DNA of 64,000 bases from Notospermus geniculatus (GCA_002633025.1 NMRB01001018.1:45074-109073), one strand, 5' to 3'; shown: positions 34,280-45,379, counted from the first letter of the stretch. Translations and numbers: made by a program. Notes: generated by a model not told the origin, from the sequence alone.

Positions 34280-35400
34280 CAATCTCTAACAAGGTTCGTT
34301 CAAATGACGAACCGTGGATTTGTCATTTCGACGAATTAAATACTCAGTTTCGTGATAAATGGAAAACGAACCTAAGTTCGTCATCTTGACGAAGCAGAGT
34401 TTTTCTGTGCAGTTTGTAATATATTATCGAGCCTACNTTTTTGGAGATGCACAAGTATTGTTTACGTAACGATATGCCACCGCCTGTTGCAAGCGCTGTA
34501 CTGGTCTGCGTCGTGTACGGCAGTGAAGTGTGCATTGTGTCAGGCGGTTGAATTGCACAAGTTTTCGTGACGTCATGGGTTTCAGCCGCCGGCTTATGAT
34601 GTACACGTTGCTTGGGGAAGTACAGTGCAGAAATGAATGCAAAAAGTCAGGCGAGTCAACAGCTCAGATTTTGATGACATAGTTGGAACAAATCTATATG
34701 CCCATTGCGTATGGTTGGCCTCTGGGGTGGGAGAGTGCAGTGTGTGTGTTGGAGAGTGGGAGAATTGCGAAAGTGGTCACGTCGAGCATGTCGAGTGGGA
34801 TTTTGTTTGTTTTTTAATGTAGGCCTACTTTTGTTTTCGGGACGCAAGGGCCTACGCTGCGTGCGGCTCCCAGTCGAATGTGTGTTTTTGTGTAGGCCAC
34901 ATGTTGCTCTATTGCAAACAGAGGGTGAAAAGAAGAGGGAAAGAAGATTAGCCTAAGAACATCATGGACTAGGCCTAGGCCTACCGATACACCCTTATTT
35001 TACGGCTTCAAGTCGGTTGTGTATTTTTTTCGTGGGCCACTGCTGCTCTATTCCAAACAGAGACACCAACACTCTGTGGAAGGATGCATTGGCCATACGT
35101 GGACAATGCATCCTCTCACCAACCACCCATTCTGCCACTTAGTTAGCATCCACATTGACCACAACCATTCCACCTTGGCGGCAGAGTCGGTTGGCGTTCG
35201 CCTGTCACTGCAGAGGCCTAGGCCTAATACATTCACCGCCTTTAGTTCTTCAGGGGCATGCCCTATTACCTCCCGTTTTCAGTTATAACTTTATCACTCA
35301 TTGTTGCACAAAACAACCATCTATTCAGAAACAAATCCTCTAAAATCTATCCCTACCCCCACCCTGGTTCCGTTAACTCTGGATCCGCGCCTGGAATCAT
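34280..35400. other. Intron of PAN copy A, no further feature
   Basis: Lies between exon A and exon B. GATGACGAA repeats near 34300-34390 and the N at 34437; otherwise nothing recognised. Confidence 0.4.
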
Positions 35401-35417
35401 TTGTGTAAGAACCATAC

Positions 35418-35643
35418 CTTTCTCTGGTACATGCTGCAGCCGATCTGCCGAAATGCTTCTTCTTCTTCAATACACGTTCCTCTCCTCCGACTTAGTTGAC
35501 AATCATTAAAATCTTTCTTCCTCCACACATTGAACATTTTACAGTCTCCTGTGGTCACGCAGGAAACAGCGCACATCAGAAAACGAGTTGTGGCAAAATG
35601 GTATAAATCAGGACGGGAAAGGGCCCTGCTGTCTGTCAGAAAA
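35418..35643 (-). CDS. PAN/apple-domain exon, upstream paralogue (copy A)
   Basis: This minus-strand exon encodes about 75 residues with six cysteines. The order (CAVSC, TGDC, FNDCQLS, RGTC, QIGC) resembles a PAN/apple module, an extracellular domain that binds protein or carbohydrate. The exon ends AGA AAG followed by GTATGG, a good donor in phase 0. On its 5' side TTTTAG precedes TTTTCTGAC, a possible acceptor in phase 2. An in-frame ATG at 35666 (MNTYAYFSF) is the alternative start, but it does not begin an obvious signal peptide. Copy B at 45862-46090 keeps the frame and both splice signals, and the one length difference is exactly one codon. The next exon is probably 33579 downwards, since both join in phase 0. 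No upstream signal-peptide exon was found. The PAN assignment is from cysteine spacing only. Confidence 0.65.
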
Positions 35644-36340
35644 CTAAAATAGGCATATGTATTCATTTCGGAGACATTCCGTCGAGGTATAGCCCGAAAA
35701 AGTTGAAATTTGCTATTAAAGAGGCACTGTATCCTCCCCTATCCTTCGCTAAACATACCCACGTTAAGGGAGACCTCTATTGGCAATGTTGTTAAACTAC
35801 TGCTTATCAACCTCGCCCCATGTAAAGTAAGTCTCGTTCCTAGGGTATCCACGTATGCATTGTATTGTGATCGTACATTCTCCAACACTGGGGCGGCATG
35901 CAAAACTACTGTATTGGAGAATGACGCATTGTATCACCATCAGATTGAGCAAGTCGGTCGACGGGTGACGGCGAATATCCCTGGCACATACAGCCATCTA
36001 CATGTTCATGTACGTACATGTACATATATATAAGTACATACGTAAGTATGGTAATAATGAAAATGGTAATCATAATAATAATTTATTACTTGATATAGTG
36101 CCGCTATTAAATCAATTGTCGTCCGCCACTTTACAGGACGGTAAAAGACTATTTAATAATAAGACATTTGAACAATAAAACGTTTGAGATAAGACATTTG
36201 AAGGGTAAAACATCAAATCTGAACGTCAGATAACGATTTGCACGCGCATCGTAACTCTGATGTATATCATACAGCGCCATATTGCTCCGGGAACTATTTG
36301 GTTCAGGTGTAACATAGGTGAGTGTTTCTGTAGTTCAGTG

Positions 36341-36447
36341 TTCCCCAACAATAGACGCGGCCTAGAATGGTTTTTGTTGGGTTAGTTGCCGCTTAATCCG
36401 TCAGGAGGGAAACAATAAGAAAAACACAGAAATACGGGGAACACTGA
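36341..36447. mobile_element. CAGTGTTCCCC MITE
   Basis: Inverted ends CAGTGTTCCCC, about 107 bp. The reverse copy at 60906-61008 is highly similar. Confidence 0.6.
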
Positions 36448-36913
36448 TCGAGGTTACACCGGGTTTGATGTTTTGATTTGCTACTTAACATCAGTAAAGT
36501 TTGCCTAAATCCGCTTAATAACTTCAAATCTACAATAAATAAAATTATCCCACCGATATAATGTACAAAGAACCCATAAATACGTGAAAAAGTATCAGCA
36601 TTGGTCTGCACCCTATCAAGTGTGGAAGATTAAGGTCAAGGTCACAGACGAATCACTCACTTGCGGCGAATCACTGAATTATCTCTCGATTTGAGAGATG
36701 CTTACTACGCCGAGGCTCCGTCATACGGTCGAGGTAGGTTACGATGGCCGCCCGAATGTAGCCGAGTACCTCCGAAGATGACGTCGATTGGGTAAAACAT
36801 ACGAAGTTGCAAACGTAAGCGTACATAGTAAGAGAAATATCTAAAAGATAAAATATTAAATCGAGAGATGAGCGCCAAATGGGCATTATTAGCTCGAAAG
36901 ACAACATTGGGTG

Positions 36914-37083
36914 AATTTAATGTACTGCAGGAGGAAACCGGAGTGTCCGGAGGAAGCCTGTGCTGTTGGAGAGAGTCACCCTCTCTCACACAGAGAACGA
37001 CGACCACGTGAATATCGAGTGCGTCGGAGAATCGAACCCTGTGACAGGCGCCTGTGTTTGCACTGCACCACTCTGACAGCCCA
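36914..37083 (-). mobile_element. SINE with tRNA-like head and GGAGGAAACCGG core
   Basis: On the minus strand it begins GGGCTGTCAGAGTGGTGCAG (A-box-like) and has GGGTTCGATTC (B box) about 35 nt on. The body then contains the reverse complement of GGAGGAAACCGGAGTGTCC. This looks like a tRNA-derived SINE of a third kind. Confidence 0.55.
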
Positions 37084-37158
37084 ACCGTAAAGCATAAAAA
37101 GATACATGAATTATTGTTGTAAGATGAAGTGAAACTGAGTTTTGACGTGTTTCCTTAA

Positions 37159-37398
37159 AGCCACACTGTATTGAATTCAGAAAGTGCTTACGTCCGCCGA
37201 TGTTAGTCCGGTGTAAAATGCACTACGCTCTATCTGAATACATTAGAGCTCTCCCTGCAGCTTTTTCAATGTGTGCTGAAAACTAGGTCTTGATTCTTTG
37301 AAGTACGTATCAGGCAAGCATTTTGGGGACCTTCATGATGCTATGGGACCTCTACCTGCATTCTCCTAACACTTTGAAAATCTATACAGAGGGGGGCT
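37159..37398. mobile_element. TTAA element (AGCCACACTG/AGCCCCCCTC ends)
   Basis: 240 bp, TTAA at 37155-37158 and 37399-37402. Other copies: 33604-34280 (split by the SINE), 43863-44040 and 62659-62795. The copies at 33.6 and 43.9 kb sit just upstream of exon B in the PAN genes, so that insertion predates the duplication. Confidence 0.65.
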
Positions 37399-37559
37399 TT
37401 AAAATTAGTGGTCGCTGACATGGGGGAGTGCACACCAAAGTTGAATGGCAGTACCCATGCAAGCCGACCTCTCGCGGGGAAATTTCTGCCTGATGTTGCT
37501 TTATTGGGTGCACAAAAGAAACGGCCGGTGATACACAGGCAAAATTTTTCATCATGGGA

Positions 37560-37745
37560 TTCATATAAATTCTATATAAATTTTATATAAGCAATTTTAT
37601 ATAGTTTGTATATAAAATTAATATAACATAAAATCTATATAATATTGCCTATATATAGATATTATATAGAATCCACATAAAATTTATATAAATTCGTGCG
37701 GTATAAAATCTATATACTGTATCTATATAGTTCTTATATAGGATA
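37560..37745. repeat. TATATAAA-rich low-complexity tract
   Basis: Degenerate repeats of TCTATATAAATTTTATATAA, strongly A/T. Specific to duplicate A. Confidence 0.75.
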
Positions 37746-38467
37746 TTGTGGGGGTATTTCAGCCCTTATCATGCTCATTAGGCCTTTATTCATTTTTAAT
37801 CCGGTATTTTCCTGCGGGGGAACACCAATAAAGTGTAGATTCTTGCAAAATGTGCAGTTTAAATGTAGTTACATGTACAAGTTCATGATGTACAAACAGA
37901 CTTGGACACGGAGGTGCAAAGCGATCTGATAGTCGTGTCACCCAAGGCCTCTAGTGTAGAGAATCAAACGCCACCATCTTGAATCTATTACAGCACTCAC
38001 ATCGGGAATTTATTGCCCACAAAAAGCATATTGCACAGCGGGGGTGCTGCTGTGGTTGTACTGCACTTGAACAGCATTTAGAACACGGTCAACTGCATAT
38101 CTACGCTTAACTAGATATGTTATCCGCAAAAATAAGAAATTTGTAATTTTGAAATTGTGAATTTCATGGCCCGCAAAATCCTTAGTGTCATTTTTGACTG
38201 CCGCGACTCGTACCCTTTAAGGGGTAAACTATTTCACATCAAGATAAAGAACGAATTCTAGTGATGATGAAGACCTCTTCTCTGACATGCCTCATTGCCA
38301 GAAACATCCTCCTTTCAACATAATTATTTCTTGACCATCTTTTCATATTCATGCTGCTATTCAGATGCGAGAAAATCGATGTTAAATCATTACTCATCAA
38401 ATGTTGATTTGCCTGCAATTTTATTGTGGTGACATGTATTTTGAATATTAAAAAAAGCTAAGTTTTG

Positions 38468-38809
38468 CTGAAAGGGTAAATGTCGTCCTGGGTATATACA
38501 AAGATTACCCAGGATCTCAATCTTCACTAAAACAATACCCTGGATGTACGTTCGGTAGCCGAACATCACCGAGCATCGTAGTATGACACCTGGATTCGAG
38601 GCTATCTCNTGAACAGCTACACTCGACAAGTACCGCGGCGCGAGACCGCGAGATTCCACGGGATTTCTTAATAGGACTCGTTCCTAGGCACAGATTGCGG
38701 AAGCTGGGTGATGTTTGGCTACCGAAAGTACACCCAGGGTATTGTTTTAGTGAAGATTGAGATCCTGGGTAATCTTTGTATATACCCAGGACGACATTTA
38801 CCCTTTCAG
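38468..38809. mobile_element. 342-bp element with about 105-bp inverted ends
   Basis: TAAGTTTTG flanks it (38459-38467 and 38812-38820). Ends CTGAAAGGGTAAATGTCGTC and inverse. The duplicate locus (48052-48060) has one copy of the 9-mer and no insertion. N at 38609 is in the loop. Confidence 0.8.
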
Positions 38810-39442
38810 CCTAAGTTTTGTAAATTCTGCAGAATTCGGGAGTTAAGGGACCCTATACACCTTTCCATAAATTCGGCGACCAGCGCTCGAACTAAATTAT
38901 CTCCTCTAATCCACGTCCTTATGTCGTTCAGTGTTCTCCGCATGGCTTTTTGTAAGGATGGCCCACCCTACCTTTGCATGTTACCACCCTACCTTAGAAG
39001 TAGCCACCCTACCTTGCAGTCCAATTTTGTAATGGTTTTCTATTACACCCCCTACCTTAAATTGGTGACTACCCTATCTTAATTTGCAAAGTAATGGGAA
39101 AACCTGGAATTTCAAGGGTACCACCCTACATTAAGAAATCCTGCGGAGAACACTGTGACGTTCTGCGGAAACATCGTGTTAGAGCAAATCTGAACCCAGG
39201 TTTAGGACCCTTGGCGACCCAGCTTTCAGAAAAGTCATGTTGCCAAAAAATCTTTTCCCGCGACAGCCGCTAGGGCGTTTTGAATTTTGGGACTGACTTT
39301 ATCATTGGACGCCGATGGACGCAACAACTGAGATTTGTACATGAGAATGGCAAAAAGGCATATATTGTTCATTGTTTGTAGAAGTGGTAATAGTCTAGGA
39401 GCTAACAAAGATTTAATGCACATCGCAAGTGCAAAAACTTTT

Positions 39443-39923
39443 TAGCTCACCTCCACCTCTGTGAGGTGAGCTTCTCTCATGGTGTGTCGTCCGTCGTCGT
39501 TAACAGGGGTGGCACGTTTCTAAACCGCTTGGGTTACAAACTTGAAATTTGGTGTACACGTACCCTATGGTAAAAACTCTCTCTGGACCGAAACTTAGCG
39601 ATGCTGCTTGTACACTCTGGCCTGTAGGGGGTGCTTTGTGAAAACCTTCTTTTGGCTGTATCTCCTAAACGCTGTTAGCCTAAATATGTGTCTTGGTACT
39701 GTCTACTTGTATGCCAAATTTCGGTTCGATTGGACTTCAACATGGCTGCCAGGCGGCCATCTTGAAAAATTGACTTTGGCCATGTCTCACCGGTAGTAAA
39801 TGTTACGATGTTTCAATGTTGTCTAAATATCTATGCAAGTATCCTGTACATTCCTGCTAAAATTTCAGTCCCAACGAACGTCACATGTGGCCACCAGGTG
39901 GCCATCTTGAAAAATTGAATTTT
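39443..39923 (+). repeat. Hairpin-headed repeat, AGCTCACCT type
   Basis: The head AGCTCACCTCCACCTCTGTG pairs with GAGGTGAGCT. Then CGTCCGTCGTCG and monomers with GGCCTGTAGGGGGTGCT and two GGCCATCTTGAAAAATTGA copies, then the gap. Confidence 0.6.
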
Positions 39924-40166
39924 NNNNNNNNNNNNNNNNNNNNNNNNNNNNNNNNNNNNNNNNNNNNNNNNNNNNNNNNNNNNNNNNNNNNNNNNNNNNN
40001 NNNNNNNNNNNNNNNNNNNNNNNNNNNNNNNNNNNNNNNNNNNNNNNNNNNNNNNNNNNNNNNNNNNNNNNNNNNNNNNNNNNNNNNNNNNNNNNNNNNN
40101 NNNNNNNNNNNNNNNNNNNNNNNNNNNNNNNNNNNNNNNNNNNNNNNNNNNNNNNNNNNNNNNNNN
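39924..40166. other. Assembly gap
   Basis: 243 Ns, following directly on the second GGCCATCTTGAAAAATTGA unit of a satellite-like repeat. Confidence 0.99.
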
Positions 40167-40543
40167 GACCTTATAAATGTATTGCCAATAGATAGAAACA
40201 CGGGCCCACTGAATCGGATTAGCATATTCTTGTATGTTTTTATTTGCTATATGATGAGAAATTCAACAATAGTATGTATTCAATTACAAATGCGTGAAAT
40301 GGGCCGAAATTCGGAAAAAGACGTAAAACTGTCTTTTCCAATACATGTATGATAAAATACGTAAGAATGTGTTGAAGTTCCAGCACCATTTGCGGAACTT
40401 AAGAATTGGGTTTTTGTGGTCAGTGGGATAGAAACTAACCCACAAACGCAAAAATGTTTTGTACTTGAGATGTGCATAATTAAATCTTTGTTATCTCCTA
40501 GACTACTTGTAGGCCTAGTGTTTAGAAGATTTTAACCAGTGAT

Positions 40544-40820
40544 AGGGAGTTTAAGAAATCTAACGATAAACGTTAACTTTACGACAACGTTATTTTGTGT
40601 ACCGCAATATAAAATCTAGTGAATGTGTAGTACGAACAATCGAGAGGTTAAGAAACCACTCCGTTAACGATAACACTAACGCTAACGCTATTTCTGACGT
40701 ACATTTGCAATGTAAAAAATAACGTAACCGTTAGTGTTACCGTTAACGGAGCGATTTCTTAACCTCACGAATAAGGTTGTCGTAAAGTTCATGTTTACCG
40801 TTTGATTTCTTAAACTCCCT
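40544..40820. mobile_element. GGGAGTTTAAGAAATC MITE containing a related MITE
   Basis: The outer ends are inverted and flanked by TA. An inner element of 130 bp (40637-40766), flanked by ACGAA, splits it. Confidence 0.7.
40637..40766. mobile_element. Inner MITE, GAGGTTAAGAAA-CGTTAACG
   Basis: Inverted ends GAGGTTAAGAAACCACTCCG and GAGGTTAAGAAATCGCTCCG. ACGAA on both sides (40632-40636, 40767-40771). Copies at 10945 and 59102 show the outer element uninterrupted. Confidence 0.7.
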
Positions 40821-41117
40821 AATAGTGGACACGACCGAAACAATAGAGAGTTGAAGAGATCATCCGGCTAAAATGATAACACTACGTTAAACGCTATTGA
40901 TAATTTGTGTTAATGACGAATGAATAGTGCATAAATGTGAGTGTTACCGTTATGGATATCTGTTTTAAACCGTATCCTGTACATGTACATGTACGTACAG
41001 TACATGGTCATTCACAACGTATAGGTTTATATCACATCCATTAGTAGATGTTGCTTGTATCATACGCGTGCCGGTCGCCCAGGGATCCACGTAGTGATCG
41101 CGCTCTCCGTTGCTTAA

Positions 41118-41265
41118 AGCCGGTGACAGACTGGCGCGTGAGCGGCGCGTCCTGCAGGCGTTCCACTAATCAGATTCTTCGGTAGGTGTTTCGTTCCGTG
41201 TTATCCTCTCCCTGATTGGTTGAACACTTTCCGACGCGTTGCTTACGCGCCAGTCTGTCACCGCC
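41118..41265. mobile_element. TTAA MITE (AGCCGGTGACAGACTGG ends)
   Basis: 148 bp, TTAA at 41114-41117 and 41266-41269. Inverted ends of about 27 bp with few mismatches. The paralogous site at 32735-32738 in the other duplicate has a single TTAA and no insertion. Confidence 0.85.
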
Positions 41266-41865
41266 TTAACTTCTAGCGCCGAGATCAACGCGCCAACCAC
41301 TAGGCCATAAAGGAAATCCTCCATGGCCGGCGGGTTAAGCCGTGCTATATAGTAGCTGCAAAGGTTCAATGCACCATCTCCCCCTTCGGACAGAGATGAC
41401 TCGTCCTCGAGCCACTTAGTGCCACTTTCCGTCTCAGTGCCGAACTACACTTTCCAGATTCGACCTGGAAGGTCTGCCAGATGATGTACATGTACTAGTA
41501 TCATATTTATGCTAGTATTGTACGCGCACCGGTCAACCAAGTAGGCCTACTGACCGTGCTCTACGTCGCTTAACTTCCAGCTCAAGAGGCTAACTTGCGG
41601 CCTACCACTACGCCATGAAGGTGCCCACAGGTCGACATTGCGTCTTGAAGCAACTCGACGGATCCGTCGCAGGTCAACATCTCAGCGATTGAGAGGAACT
41701 CGGAGCAACTGGCAGTTACACGTCGAACACGCTCATGATGGATCCGGCAGTTGCTTGGAGACGCAAGCGCGCTCAGGTCGACAAAATTGGCAACTGATCT
41801 GAGTCACTCCGAGTTGCTTCCATCACCGGAAAGCTATTATAGTTGTCGCGAGAGGCCACCTTAAA

Positions 41866-42012
41866 GCGGGTGATCCACTGTTGCGATTTTGGCTTGAGAC
41901 GGGGTTGCGATCCCTTACGATCACCTTATAAGGACTTCCAATTGCCATATAAGGTGATCGCAAGGGATCGCAACCCCGTCTCAAGCCAAAATCGCAACAG
42001 TGGATCACCCGC
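41866..42012. mobile_element. TTAA-flanked hairpin, 65-bp arms
   Basis: Arms 41866-41930 and 41948-42012 match at 64 of 65 positions around a 17-nt loop. TTAA lies at 41861-41864 and 42013-42016. One extra A sits at the left junction. Confidence 0.85.
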
Positions 42013-42305
42013 TTAAAGGAGCTGGACGTCCAAGTTGTAAACACTCACTCACTGCTTCTCTATCCACGCGACGCCTGCGGTGCTGCCACCTATTGTCGGT
42101 GATATGTACTGACGTGAATATCGTGAGTGAGTTGCATCGGACCGGGAACCAGTCTAACGATCACGGGGCGCTACTGGTGCTGCCACCTGCACGAAGGAAT
42201 AAAACTAGTTTGCCGACCATGTTTGTAAACAAACCAGCTTGTTTACAACTTCGGCGTCTGACTCCTTTAACTCCTCCATGACCGGTGGGTCAAGTAGCCG
42301 TAGCC

Positions 42306-42710
42306 ATTGTTACAACAGAAGGCGCTCATATACCTCGCACCTATCTGTTATGCCGTGCTCACAGGATTGTGGGTAATCAAGATGGCGTCGGGTAAACTAC
42401 TTTCTTGGCTGATCATGTGACCCCTCGATCCCTGTAGTTTCTAGGATCAAAATACCTATAAACCTCGCTTATTGTGAGATTTGCTACTTGCTACGCAATT
42501 ATTTACAAAAAATCTGTAAATACTTTTGCATTAAACAAAGAATGTTAAGCTAATAACTTGGATTTATTTTTCGGCCAAGATTCCTATGCTGTGATGAGGT
42601 CGCGGACGTACACCAGATCTGGCCGATGTGATGCATTCCACAGCTACACAGGTCTGTGCATAATCAGTCTCGCGCAGCCTGTGTGGACACAATCAAGCCG
42701 TAGTTGCAAG
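42306..42710. repeat. About 500-bp dispersed repeat, copy 2
   Basis: Inverted copy of 21940-22457, immediately downstream of the large exon B of PAN copy B. Confidence 0.6.
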
Positions 42711-42749
42711 GAGTTCAGTGCATTGCTATTGTATCGAATGTCCCAAATC

Positions 42750-43838
42750 TCAGATCTGGGTCGAGCACGGATCGCTGTACAATGACAACGATCCGTGCTT
42801 GAGTTTAAAGAAGTGTACAACACGTTCGTAATTTTTTCGATAGGAATACTTTTTCTCAATGGTAAATAATGACCCATCTACACCAAGCCGCAACTTTGAA
42901 CACGAAATCCATTTAAGGCTATGTTTTTGAGGTAAATGTAAGCGAAATTCCTGAAATGACGATTTCTTGTGCTTCCGTCTTTGGCCGACAGGATGTCGCG
43001 GTTTGTACATGTAGAATATCTTTACAATGCGAACAAGCGGATGTGAGTAGAAACTTTTGTAACCACTTAACAGAAGAATTTGTATGTTCGGGTACCATCT
43101 CGAAGATGTCATTCCATCGTTAATCGTTGCTGGAAACATTACCATTCCTTCTTTTAATAACCCGAGTTTGTTCCCCAAAAGTCGGAAAAATCGTAATCGA
43201 ACGGGATTTGTTCTCCGTTCGAACAGAATGACGTCACCGTTTAACGTGACGCCATTTTTAGTTTTCATTCCCATGTTAAAGGGGATCCATTTTTCTAACT
43301 GAATAAACAGCTCCGAATTGTTGTCTGTTCTATTGTACCTGTAACAGCGGCCAAGACGTATATAGCCTGATAAGATACAACATGTGATAGCGACCCCGCC
43401 TCCTAGGTCTGGAGAGCAGTAGCGAATGACTGGCCGCCCGCTGCAAGGGTTATTACCCGTCTGTCGAATCATTCCAGAGAAATTTCCTTTATATACGTCA
43501 TACAAAATGTATTCAATACGATATCCAGTTTTGGGTCTATCACTCTTCGGAGACCGGAACATAATATAGTGCTTGTACATTTTGGATTCGGGATTCCTGG
43601 CTCCTTCAAGAATTAAGGAGCTGTTATGAGTAAGTGAAAATATCTTTTCCGAAAAAACAATCTTGAACACCATGACTCGAAAAGTACCGGTAGGTGAGTT
43701 ACGAGGTATTATTACTTTTATCAGATTTCCAGCTTTATCGTCATAGAACCACTTATCTGTCATGTCTGACTCGAGCCATGGTTCGATCTGTATGTGTTGG
43801 GCTTTCGAATACACTAAAGGACGAACGTTTGACTTGGA
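42750..43838 (-). CDS. Large second exon of PAN gene copy B, novel domain
   Basis: The exon follows a CTGTCTTTTTAG acceptor and stays open for 362 codons to a stop at 42750, by far the longest open frame in the window. The first 150 residues match copy A (QIEPWLES, WFYDD, VMVFK, SLTHNSS, YDVYKGNFSGMIRQ, GNNPCSGR, LGGGVA). The rest (RCYRYNRTDNN, NGDVILFERR, LLGNKLGLLKEGMVMFP, basic C-terminal third) has no second copy here. N-x-S/T sites and paired cysteines suit an extracellular location. A CAG|GTACAA sequence near RCYR could be an alternative donor, in which case the tail would be intron. I recognise no family and assign no function. The 5' splice partner is inferred to be 45862-46090. Confidence 0.6.
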   Translation of the reverse strand, partial: SKSNVRPLVYSKAQHIQIEPWLESDMTDKWFYDDKAGNLIKVIIPRNSPTGTFRVMVFKIVFSEKIFSLTHNSSLILEGARNPESKMYKHYIMFRSPKSDRPKTGYRIEYILYDVYKGNFSGMIRQTGNNPCSGRPVIRYCSPDLGGGVAITCCILSGYIRLGRCYRYNRTDNNSELFIQLEKWIPFNMGMKTKNGVTLNGDVILFERRTNPVRLRFFRLLGNKLGLLKEGMVMFPATINDGMTSSRWYPNIQILLLSGYKSFYSHPLVRIVKIFYMYKPRHPVGQRRKHKKSSFQEFRLHLPQKHSLKWISCSKLRLGVDGSLFTIEKKYSYRKNYERVVHFFKLKHGSLSLYSDPCSTQI

Positions 43839-43862
43839 CTAAAAAGACAGCAAGGACATTAA

Positions 43863-44040
43863 AGCTGCACTGTATTCAATTCAGGAAGTGTTTACGTCCG
43901 CTGACGTCAGTGGCATGTAAATTGTACTGTGCTCTATCTGAATACATTTTAGAGCTCTGCCTGCAGTTTTTTCAGTGGGTGTTGAAAATTAGGCCTTGAT
44001 TCTTTGAAGTACGTATCAGGCAAGCATTTTTGGGCTGTAT
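43863..44040. mobile_element. Truncated AGCYRCACTG TTAA element
   Basis: Starts after TTAA 43859-43862 and matches 37159 onwards to GGCAAGCATTTTTGGG, then stops. It lies 21 bp upstream of the exon B acceptor of copy B. Confidence 0.6.
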
Positions 44041-44276
44041 GCATGCGGTATCCCTCCCCTGGTGGCGATTTTGGGGAACAACGTGGGAAGACTGGTGTCC
44101 TGTCCAACCCATACTTAGCCAGTGGTAATACCTACATGTACGCTAGGCTGATACTATGTCGAAAGCTTAGCTGAAAAAATGACACCGGCATGCTCTGTTA
44201 TAGCGTGACTAACTCTTCATCAACTAAGGTACATGTTCATGCTTCAAGTTATTCTTTTATTTGCTGCAACTGTCTC

Positions 44277-45175
44277 AATGGGGTCATATGAATAAAAATT
44301 AGCATTTGCTTCCAAGCAAATACTTCAAGCAGGAGCAGCATTTGCTGAAAGGAAAAGATTGTGCTTGTTTTCGTATGAATAAAGTGGACATTCTACTGCC
44401 AATGCTTTGCTGGGAAGTTTCAAGGAAGTACTTGAAGGTCACATCCCGATGTCGTTTTTCCTATGAATGGTCTGCGTTGTGAACCTGATGGTGGTCTATT
44501 TCATCGTGTGGTTTTGGCATTGTTCGGTGGGGTCAAGCGGGTTATGTTTTGACTGCGCTGAGGACCCTTTTTGCGTATCGTGTGCACGAACTGGGATTCT
44601 CACATTTTGATCGACTGCTGGCTGAAAGATGTCCGCGGAAATAAAGTTTTTTTGCAAAATTTGTAAATAGTTTTTTTCTGATTAATAAACGTTTTTTCTG
44701 CAACATAAAGTTATTTCCCCAGAATGTTGGGACGAGGAAATTAAAGTTTTTTCGCGGAGTTAGATTTTCGCCGAATTTAAAATTCCGTGTGATAAACTCA
44801 GAGAAAAATAAGGCAAAGGGTAAGGCAGATGTGCTAAGAACAGGAAATTGACCAATCAATCGGAAGAAGTGGGAACAGAGGCTGTTGTCGTTGATAAAGA
44901 CCATTTGCTTAAATTTCCAAGCCACGTCTGGGGCAACCTTGAAAATTCGAAGGATTTCCTACCTAGTAAAAAGCATATGCTCTACTTTATTCATACGGAC
45001 AAAAGGCTTTACTTAATTTCGAAGCAAACACAAGATGCTAAAAAGCATTTGCTTTATATGAAGGAAAACCTAAATTTTCCTAGCATTTCCTGCAGTTTTA
45101 TTCATACAGGTACAAGTAAATGCTTAAAAATCGGTAGTTAAAGCAAATGCTAGTTTTTATTCATATGACCCAATG
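44277..45175. mobile_element. Larger CATTGGGTCATATGAATAAA element
   Basis: About 899 bp, with ends inverted (CATATGAATAAAAAYTAGCA) and the same AGCATTTGCTT words. The centre (44450-44850) is unrelated sequence. No transposase recognised. Confidence 0.65.
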
Positions 45176-45178
45176 TCT

Positions 45179-45379
45179 AATGGGGAGCACCAGTTGGTCA
45201 CATGATCACTTATAGAGCAGAGGTGACACCTATAGAGGCTCACTGTTCGAGAGATGCGGTTCACCAAGCACGGCCAATCACACCTTGAATCGTCATGAAT
45301 AATAGGTGGCATCTGTGTACTGTCAGTTCAAACCCACGCGTATATTCTCGCGTGGTCTGCGTGATCGGTGTTCCCTATT
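45179..45379. mobile_element. MITE with AATRGGGARCACC ends, copy 2
   Basis: This is the same 201-bp unit. Its right flank, through to about 45535, is also shared with the copy at 63650-64000, so these two copies were duplicated together with flanking DNA. The left flank is the end of the AAATGC-rich element 44277-45175. Confidence 0.65.

Larger units (their letters stand above)
31652..38845. repeat. Segmental duplication, copy A
   Basis: Anchors in order shared with 40857-48095: ATCATCCGGCTRAAATGATA, exon B, the TTAA element, exon A, TTAAAGAGGCACTG repeat, AAAACATTTGA repeats, ATCAAACGCCRCCATCTTG, TCTGCAGAATTCG. Direct orientation, offset 9.2-10.4 kb. Confidence 0.8.

Noticed and set aside
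35710-36033. 107-codon plus-strand open frame
   Set aside because: Lies within a TTAAAGAGGCACTG repeat and ends in TACATG microsatellite; the copy at 46170 is not open in the same way.
42558-42785. Conserved frame RSRTYT-GRCDAF shared with 22178-21903
   Set aside because: The match is a dispersed repeat; other frames are equally conserved and indels break this one.
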